A stretch of DNA of 64,000 bases from Pachyseris speciosa (Eukaryota > Cnidaria > Anthozoa > Scleractinia > Pachyseridae): positions 1,117,501-1,181,500 of the forward strand of contig JAEMWC010000049.1 in NCBI GenBank assembly GCA_016490735.1, given 5' to 3'. Shown here piece by piece: positions 56,891 to 64,000 of this stretch (positions within the stretch are counted from its first letter, which is position 1; each line of letters opens with the position of its first letter). The notes under the pieces are model-generated. The model was not told the DNA's origin. It made no database searches and worked only from the letters and a program-made list of their open reading frames with translations. The position numbers and the translations under genes are program-made.

Positions 56891-58250
56891 TATTTAGCGT
56901 CAGGGTAAAAATATACAGTGTTCTTGCTTCTACACTTCCCTTTGCTACAGTACTAAGCTCTTAAGAGCTGTAGCAGGTACCCCACCCCCTCCAACTCTCC
57001 GTCATTTGCTTAGAATTTCACAAGCATTTGTAGAAATACTATTTTCAATGACTTCTTCCAGTTTGTATAGTCCACAGTTTGAAAAAGTAAAATGAGCTAC
57101 AAAGAGTATTTTTTGATTAACTCTTTTACAACAGGTTCACCAAATATGGTACATTTTTGCACCCAGCCTTGAAAACCCGCAACTTTCTCAAATCCCGGTC
57201 TATGTTTGAAATGAACCACTCTCATTGCCAAATAATCACTTGATTAGACTTTATCACCCTCTAAACTTGCCAAATCTCCTAATTTCCAATGAATATGACC
57301 TTTTATTCTGTTGCAAAACCAAACACGCCCCCGGACAACACCGTAAAATACTTAACTTTGTCTTCAAAATTTTAAGCCAAAAATTCCTCTTAGAGCTGAA
57401 AATCTACCTTGCCAGCAAACGTCGACTCCACGTCTTACTATCTGTTCCACAATTTCCTGCTCACTTTTTTAGCGCGTCGTGGATAAAGGTGGATTTCAGT
57501 TGCTCTCACAGATCTGTCTTTTTCGCGTTTGTGACCCAAAGGAATTATGGGAAACTCTGGTATAAGGGGCGAGTGAAGGTCCGCCAATTTCCATTTCAGG
57601 CATTTTTTATAAGTGTCTAGCCATCCGGTCCTGCTGACAAAATATTGCACCGATTGCGTTATTTACAAGTTAAAACTTATCCCGGAACCCACTCACAAAC
57701 CGAGTAAAGACATAACTTCACTTCGTAAATTGCCAATTGCTTCTCATCACTGTTTTTTTTCAAAGGATTGCCTCTACCCATCAACCCAGCTTTATGATGC
57801 CAGGCAGGGGGCTTCTGAGTTGGAAAAAGGCTTGAAAAACACACTTATAAATAAAATAAGTAACAAATTGTAGCTGCAGTGTTCGTTTAGAAATAAACGA
57901 CAGCTAGCGTGACGCGCGTGACAGCAAAGATAGAGCCTTCGGTGTTGTGGTCGAGCGAAATCTCCGTGTTAACCCCTTATATGGAGTAGCCAGGTCGATT
58001 TGACCTCCTACCCTCCAGAAATTGCAAAAAAAGGCGACCAAATAGCTTGTAGAAAAAGAGTTAACATTGGCGATTTCTCATGGTTAGAGAGAAGAGGAAA
58101 GGACGAGTTGAATCAGTCTATTTGCGGCTGTGAAAATAATTGAAAAGAGTGTTCCTCGGCCTCTTTGGGCTCTGCTCTCCTCTGGATTTCTTTTCTCTGC
58201 GCCTCTTTGTTCCGTTCATAATCAAAAGCTCCTCGGAGATGGCAGAATCG
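56891..58250. other. Unrecognised block shared by units B and C
   Basis: Counterpart of 25331-26530. Small indels are not multiples of three, which argues against coding. Confidence 0.35.
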
Positions 58251-58254
58251 TCCG

Positions 58255-60000
58255 TTACGCTTGAGGGGACGACACTAGCTGGCAGTTGGCTAGAACTGGG
58301 ACGGGTGTTTGGAAAAGCGCTTCCTCGTCACTGCTTTCGCTAACCGGGGAACGTTCAATTTGTGGCATGGGCTGCAGAAGATGCGTATCAACATCTGATC
58401 TTCTTTGCGAAGTAGACCGTGCTCTACACAGACCCTTCTGCGCTCTTCCAATGCGTCTGCTGGGTTGTAGGTCCCCACATTGCGTTGATGTACCTTGTGT
58501 TTGATAGGCCTGTAAATTTGTGCGCATGTACGGGTCTCGTTCCCGAGCTAGGTTCTGGAAGCACTCGTACAGCCCTCTTTCCGTCCTCAGCAACCACTCG
58601 CCTTCAAACGCTTGGCGGGTGCTCTCGCGACGTCTTTACTCTTCCACTCTTCTTTGTTCTTCATTGTATTATTCCAGCTCCTTGAGGATTGGGCTGGGCG
58701 TGGCTTCGTCGGGGTCTTCAGGTAGTAACTCAATACTCTGGGTATTCACTCCCTTTGCGTCTGAGAAAGTCTCTTCTCCCTTAGCGTCTCATCCTCTTGT
58801 CATTTTCCTCCTTGTCTCGTTTTCTTTCCTTGTCTTTGAGCACGTGTTCCAAGTGCCTGTATCTCAAGCCGTGAGGTTGCGTCTCGCTCATGCTGCGTTT
58901 CCAGGACATCGCTTGACGATTCGCTGTCGACGACGGCCTCTTCCGCTGAGTCCAATGAAAGAGTTTCCTCATTTTCGTCACGTGTGATTTTCTCTTGGCA
59001 GTGGGAAAGTGAATCAAGTGTGGTCGGCAACGCGTCTGTGAATGACATTGTTCTAAGAGCTTCTTTTTCAAGCTCAGGTAGAGTGTCATCGCGATTTTCT
59101 GCTTCTGAATCTTCGTCTCCCTCGGTGTAGTTCGACGTCTCTTCCTCCTCGTTTGGTTTTCGTGCCTTTCCTGCAACCCACACTATGCATTCCATCGGCT
59201 GTTTTCGCAGCCATTCCGAGGCCCTTTTCTTGAGCGTGGCCAGACTCTTGAAAGTGTAATTACGCACCCTGCGTTCCATTGCGGGCTGATCTTCGGGTTT
59301 AAACTGCAACTTCTGTTTGGCCGTGAGAAATATAGGACAGCAGTTCATGAACGATCTGGCTGTTTGACTGTTTCAAAATTTTCCAATCGTGGATGTCCAT
59401 TGTTGACGTGGACGCTTCATCTATGAAGATCCCTTCGGTAGACTTGGTTATCATGGCCTTCTTAAATACCCTTTGTTTGGTTATCGTAGCTATGTTGGAA
59501 TGATGGATGAGGCCGAAGATGGGCTGGAAAAGGCTGTTGGCATCGCCGATCAAACACGGGACCCTGTCCCTGTGACGTTTTTTGTTGAAGTTGAGAAACT
59601 TTAGTTAATCCTCGCAGAACTCACCAATTTCTTCAATTCCAGGAAGCGTCTGTCCTTAATCGACCAGCAATAACCAGCATCTACTTCAATAAGGTTGTAA
59701 TCGATGAAAATCGGTCGTATCACTTCGTCGTCGGGGTCGGAAAGAATTTCAATGACCTTTTCATGTCCCTGAGTGATCTCGCTTAAAAAAAACTCGTTTG
59801 CCGCCAAACGGTTCACAAACGCTCGCACCTCGCACTTGTAGGCGAACGTGAACTTGGCTGCTGGGACGTTTCTGTAAATTTTACCACGGAACGGGACGTA
59901 CTCCACTTTCTTCATGGCTATTCCAATGTCGCTCACAAGCACGGTCAGTTTGTCAGACAATCGGGACTCCTGACTCTTTCCCCTCGTTGCATGGTATCTA
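58255..60000 (-). pseudogene. P-loop (SF3-like) replicative element protein, unit C
   Basis: Reading right to left: 59601-59960 (VEYVPFRGKIYR, FAYKCEVRAFVNRLAANEFF, VIEILSDPDDEVIRP) precedes the ATPase. 59300-59560 has VPCLIGDANS directly followed by LF, then TKQRVFKKAM and a Walker B-like GIFIDEAST. 58255-59345 has the C-terminal acidic and charged regions ending in ERGLYECFQNLARERDPYMR. The Walker A Gly-Lys-Thr is missing, as if about four codons were deleted. A stop (EFCED then TAA) and at least two frameshifts also break it. It is a different family from the Rep element in unit A. I recall similar large proteins in cnidarian genomes but cannot name the family. Confidence 0.6.
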
Positions 60001-61020
60001 TGGATAGAGCAATTGCATTATCAACTTGCATTTTACACTGTAAAACATACATAAAGATTTTCTTTCTCCGCAGCGTTGCTTCAGGGTTTAGTGTTCAAAT
60101 AGAATTTAAATGTCTCATAAAAAGACACTTTTAATCATGCTCTCAGTCGCTAGTTTCGATGGTTTTTGTAATCGATCTAAGATATACGCCATTAAAACGA
60201 ATGAGGACAAAGATCGAAGTTTGAAATGTTACAAATACTGTACTCAATTGTGCAAAGAATTTCAAGGCTGGGAAGGCAGTACGTTAGGAAAGAAAAAGAA
60301 AAAAGAGAAAAAAGTATGCACCTGTTGTGTCACAGTCTCTACGCCGCATTCCAACAGGGCACGGTGTATGATGAGAGGGTTTGCTAGGACACCGTTTGGC
60401 GTTGTTAGAGCAATCCAGTAATTGACAGAAGGACACAATTTATCATTTATCACGGTCGGGTAGCTTGAAATCCAATCTTGGCTGACAGCACTTGCTACTT
60501 GACTTGATGTTAATGATTCGTCGTCACTTTCGTCAAAACTGTCTTCCTCTTCATTTCCTTTCTTATTTACTGGTTTTGTTCTTTCGGCTTTGCGCACTTA
60601 CTGCTTCAAAGAATAATGCTACATTTTGTATTCCTGTGGAGATACAAAATAAGTAAGATCCTTTATAATAACAAACAAGAATGCATCAAGTTACTGATTC
60701 TTACCAGAAATTGCGTTGTCACAAGTATCTCTGGTTTTGCACATATTCATCCAGGCCCTTTCAATTCCTACTTCGTTGACTTTGCACACACACTGCGCCT
60801 TCACGATACTACATTTTCCTGCGATTATCGGACTCTCATAAAAGAAGGCTGCACTCTTAATCGCCTGACTGTTGAGTTGACGACAAGGATAGCTTGTCAT
60901 GTTCATGTTACAACTGGGTTGGTTTGTGCTGTAGATGGCTCTGATTTTAAACCCAAATTGATTTGTAACGTCTCGTGGAATAAATTTAAAACTCAGCGGA
61001 AACTTATAGAGGTGCCTAAT
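60001..61020 (-). other. Possible upstream exons of the P-loop element, unit C
   Basis: Minus-strand open stretches at 60330-60597 (acidic start, then SVNYWIALTTPNGVLANPLIIHRALLECG, ending CAACAG|GTGCAT) and 60710-60906 (CSIVKAQCVCKVNEVGIERAWMNMC, ending TTCTG|GTAAGA) have donor-like ends. Product unknown; they may belong to the element or to a captured gene. Confidence 0.3.
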
Positions 61021-61365
61021 TTAGAGTCTGGAATTCTAAACGTCTGCAAACTGTTCAGTTGATGTCATTCCCCGGGGTTAAATTCCCAACCAAGTATGAA
61101 AGTCGTGCAATAGAACTAACGAGTTTTGGTCATCTCAATTGCATCAAATGTCTCGTCTTATTTATTTCTTCTAACGAAGAAGCTAACTAAAATTGAAAGA
61201 AGCGTTGTCTCTTGGTCAAGAAGGAATTTGATTCCCACAGCTTGGTCGCAAAAGAATCATTTGGGTGACATGTGTTGAGTTTGTTGAACGCATTGCACAG
61301 TTGTATTAATTGTTTCTCTTATCATCCGTGTTAATGAGTGGCATTAGTACGTAACCTTAAGCCTT

Positions 61366-61725
61366 GGCTACACGTTCAAACATTGTTATAAAACATTTTT
61401 TGGTTGAGCAATGTTAGAACGTGTAGCATGCATGTTTTATGACGTTTGCTCAACATTTTTTGCTGGAAGAATGTTTTGATTTCGATCAAACATTTTCTCC
61501 AACATACAACAAATGTTGAAGCGTGTAGCCACCCTTTCAACAATGTTGTATTGCAGAGACCAATCAGAGTTAAGGATCCAGTCTCCAATCCGAGAGCCTA
61601 ATAATTGTTGAAGTCAAAACCCCGAAGCGACGTGTTTCCAACAATGATATATGCGTATCAAACATTGTTAGAAGCGTTCTTACAACAATGTTGGGACGTG
61701 TTCTTCTCATGTGATAACGTGTAGC
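61366..61725. mobile_element. MITE rich in AACATTGTTG motifs, unit C
   Basis: GGCTACACGTT at 61366 and AACGTGTAGC ending at 61725 are terminal inverted repeats. The internal motifs match the unit B copy. Confidence 0.7.
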
Positions 61726-61749
61726 TGGGGTTTAGTCTCTTGAGGAATC

Positions 61750-63140
61750 TCAAGTTCAAGTTTAGTTTACGTGGCTTATGGTTATGCCTTTAGTCAACTC
61801 AGTAGAGGTAAGTTTATCTTATGCAAAATTCGTTTCGTCATGCCCAAAAATAGGCAGCTCAAGAACATGTAATGAGCTTCCAGTTTGGCTAGAAACTTGC
61901 AGTTTGAAAGAAAAAATAGTGAAGAGTTTCCGTGAAGTCCGCGATATCCGGCCGAAATTCAATTTTCTTTACTGGCCTTAAACTTACAGTCTGATGGGGA
62001 AGTATTGCCAATGTCAAATCAAGAATTTCTGTGAAATCCGCGATATCAGGCCTAAATTGAAGTTTCTTTACAGGCCTTGAACTAACAGCCTGATGGGGAA
62101 GTTAACGGGCAAATTTGTGTGTGTGAAACACGGCTGATTTTACCGATTTCACAGAAACGCTTGATTTTATTAGTAACACATCTCTAGCTCTTACTGATTA
62201 TAAATGTCACATTATAAATGTCACATCAATAGTTTCCGTGAAATCCGCGATATCCGGCCTAAATTGAATTTTCCTTGCAGGCGTTGAACTTACAGTTTGA
62301 TGGGGAAGTTGACGGGCGAATTTCTGTGGTGACTTTTTTCTAAAACAGAGTGGATTTTACGGATTTCACGGAAAAGCTTGATTTGATCAATTCAATACTT
62401 CTCTTTCTATCTGAAAATATCTTCTAAATTTGACATGATAGTGAATTAAATTAAATCTTTCCATGAGATACTTGAAGTTTCAAAGAAAGGTATTATAAAT
62501 GTCAAATCAAGAGTTTCCGTTAAATCCGCGATATCCGGACTAAATTGAATTTTCTTTACGGGCCTTGAACTTACAGTTTGACGGGGAAGTTGACGGGCGA
62601 ATTTCTGTGAGTGACATTTTCTAAAACAGCGGATTTCACGGAAAAGCTTCATTTGATTAACTTAATACTTCTCTTTTTATCTGTAAATATCTTCTAAGTT
62701 TGACAGATAGTGAATGAAATTGAACTTTTCCATGAGATACTTGCAGTTTGAAAGAGAAGTACTATAAATGTCAAATCAAGAGTTTCCGGGAAATCCGCGA
62801 TATCCGGCCTCAATTGGATTTTCTTTGCAGGCTTTGGACTTACAGTTTGACGGGAAAGTAAGTGTGTGTGTGTTACTTTTTTATAAAACACGACGGATTT
62901 CACGAATTTCACAGAAAAGCTTGATTTGATCAATTTAATACTTCTCTTTTTATCTGAAAATATCTTCTAAGTAAGATGGGGAAGTTGACGGGTAAAATGT
63001 GTGTATATGTGTTTGTGTAACTTTTTTCTAAAACACGGCGGATTCTACGTATTTCACGGAATAGCTTGATTTGATCAGTGTCATACATTTTTCTTATATC
63101 ATATGTAAGTGTTTTCTTTGAGAACACACATAACAGTGTT
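61750..63140 (+). repeat. Tandem array of exon-like modules, unit C
   Basis: Orthologous array. Modules 1 and 4 have lost the AG (TTTACTGG, TTTACGGG), while 2, 3 and 5 keep it; the last keeps the donor GGGAAA|GTAAGTG. The first-exon-like sequence lies at about 61776-61807. Confidence 0.5.
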
Positions 63141-63437
63141 TGGTGTTTGAAAGAGAAGTCAAAACAACATGAACCACTATAATATCCATTCAATTGATAC
63201 TCTTGCCATGTGCAGAAACTAGATCGGTTTTTAACTACACTTTAGTGCAAAAATCCGTCGCGAGCATGTGATCTGTACTTATGAGGGAAAAGGAAGTTTG
63301 GGAAACGATCGTCTCCTTCTTCCTCTTATGATTATGATTATTATAATCTATAAAACTGACAAATATAATTACACACGAATTCATGTCGTAGCTCAATCTC
63401 TAGTTTAGTCATGTCGATTTTGTTCTCGATACCCCAG
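63141..63437 (+). other. End of copy C intron 2
   Basis: Counterpart of 34985-35302 with small deletions; it ends in the exon 3 acceptor. Confidence 0.5.
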
Positions 63438-63825
63438 ATGCAGACCACATTCCTGATTCAAGGTACCTACATGAGACTGGAATTTCCAAGCTTCACTGTG
63501 CCAGCTGCATCCCTGTCTCTTTTTGACATTGTCGCTGTTCTTGCAATCATCCCCATTATGGAGCACATTGTTTATCCTCTTCTTCAATACTGCGGCATCA
63601 GGTTCACTCCTCTCCGCAGGATTGGTGTTGGTATGCTGGTAGCTGCACAATCCATGGTGGTGGCCGGCCTGGTTGAAATCAGTCGAAGGCATACATGGGA
63701 ACAAGGCCATGTTTACAATCAGACAGTTAATGGAAAGAATCTAAGTGCTGCAGATCTAAATATCTTTTGGCAAATCCCACAGTTTTTGTTGATTGGAACC
63801 AGTGAAGTGCTCTGTAGTATCACAG
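63438..63825 (+). pseudogene. SLC15A4-like copy C, exon 3 equivalent
   Basis: Full 388-nt open exon with consensus ends. It is followed by the AAAC repeat and intron 3 sequence up to the window edge. Confidence 0.83.
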
Positions 63826-64000
63826 GTACAAAACAAACAAACAAACACTAATTGCATGATTGTAATTATCCTTCACTGTAATACCTCAATTGATCCATTG
63901 TGCAGAATGGCAATTTGTTCTTTTAAATACAGTTTAAGGTGCTAAAAGTTGCGTAATGCAATTAACAAGTGACAAAAGAATATACTGCTAATAGTTGCGT

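Larger units (their letters stand above)
51508..63825 (+). pseudogene. SLC15A4-like transporter, copy C (probable pseudogene, last exon outside window)
   Basis: Exon equivalents are 51508-51793, 53493-54154 and 63438-63825; exon 4 would lie beyond the window. The ATG equivalent to copies A and B reads ATG GCA TGA, a C-to-G change making a stop at codon 3. The exon 1 donor GTAAGT is TTAATT here, and about 23 bp of leader (including the upstream AG) are missing. Exons 2 and 3 remain open and nearly identical to copy B, with P102R and R184I changes in conserved stretches. An in-frame ATG at about residue 52 could restart translation, but it would lose the sorting motif and would still need a cryptic donor (for example CTGTAAAT about 30 bp on). 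Decay looks recent because the body exons are still clean. A transcribed exon 2-4 remnant is possible. Confidence 0.82.
50930..64000 (+). repeat. Tandem segmental duplication, unit C (cut by window end)
   Basis: Closest to unit B: it shares the SINE after exon 2, the recombinase element, the P-loop element and the module array, all absent from unit A. Confidence 0.75.

Noticed and set aside
60616..61062. 148-codon + strand open frame
   Set aside because: The minus strand has better exon-like features here, and the frame ends in sequence that is non-coding in unit B.

Overview
The window looks like nuclear DNA of an anthozoan cnidarian, most likely a stony coral. The reasons are intron-containing genes with consensus GT/AG sites, AT-rich sequence packed with short transposons, interstitial TTAGGG tracts, and repeat families I associate with coral genomes (tRNA-headed SINEs, CCCCGGGG...GTACTCCC elements). 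The species call is inference. There are no prokaryotic signals.

The backbone is one proton-coupled oligopeptide/histidine transporter gene (SLC15 family, closest in motifs to SLC15A4) present three times in tandem on the + strand. Unit A (about 540-19400) holds a complete four-exon gene (1224-11317, 556 aa). Unit B (about 19420-50920) holds a second complete gene (20090-38750, 564 aa) whose C-terminus was changed by a 3' deletion. Unit C (about 50930 to the window end) holds a copy with a stop at codon 3 and a destroyed first splice donor; its last exon lies outside. Exons are nearly identical, and the introns and intergenic DNA differ mainly by dated insertions. A SINE with the same 13-bp target duplication sits just after exon 2 in B and C but not A, so B and C are the more recent pair.

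The second intron of each copy is a transposon trap. In A (3543-10322) it holds a decayed Rep-like element combining a HUH endonuclease and a superfamily 3 helicase, itself cut by three nested insertions, then a Tc1/mariner transposase fossil split by a TTAA-flanked element. In B and C it holds a tyrosine recombinase joined to a Myb/SANT-like domain, preceded by an array of GGAACA/TGTTCC dyads and followed by a TTAGGG tract; then a second P-loop (SF3-like) element on the minus strand; then a tandem array of exon-like 27/45-bp modules. Unit B alone also carries a 3.16-kb foldback element with about 1085-bp, nearly identical inverted arms and a perfect 9-bp target duplication, nested inside another repeat.

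The intergenic DNA downstream of A and B carries CR1-like LINE fragments, SINEs, hairpins and, in B only, a 4.7-kb minus-strand LINE (ORF1 tail, APE endonuclease, reverse transcriptase) split by a TTAA element. The transporter genes are the only plausibly functional host genes; nearly everything else is mobile DNA in various stages of decay.
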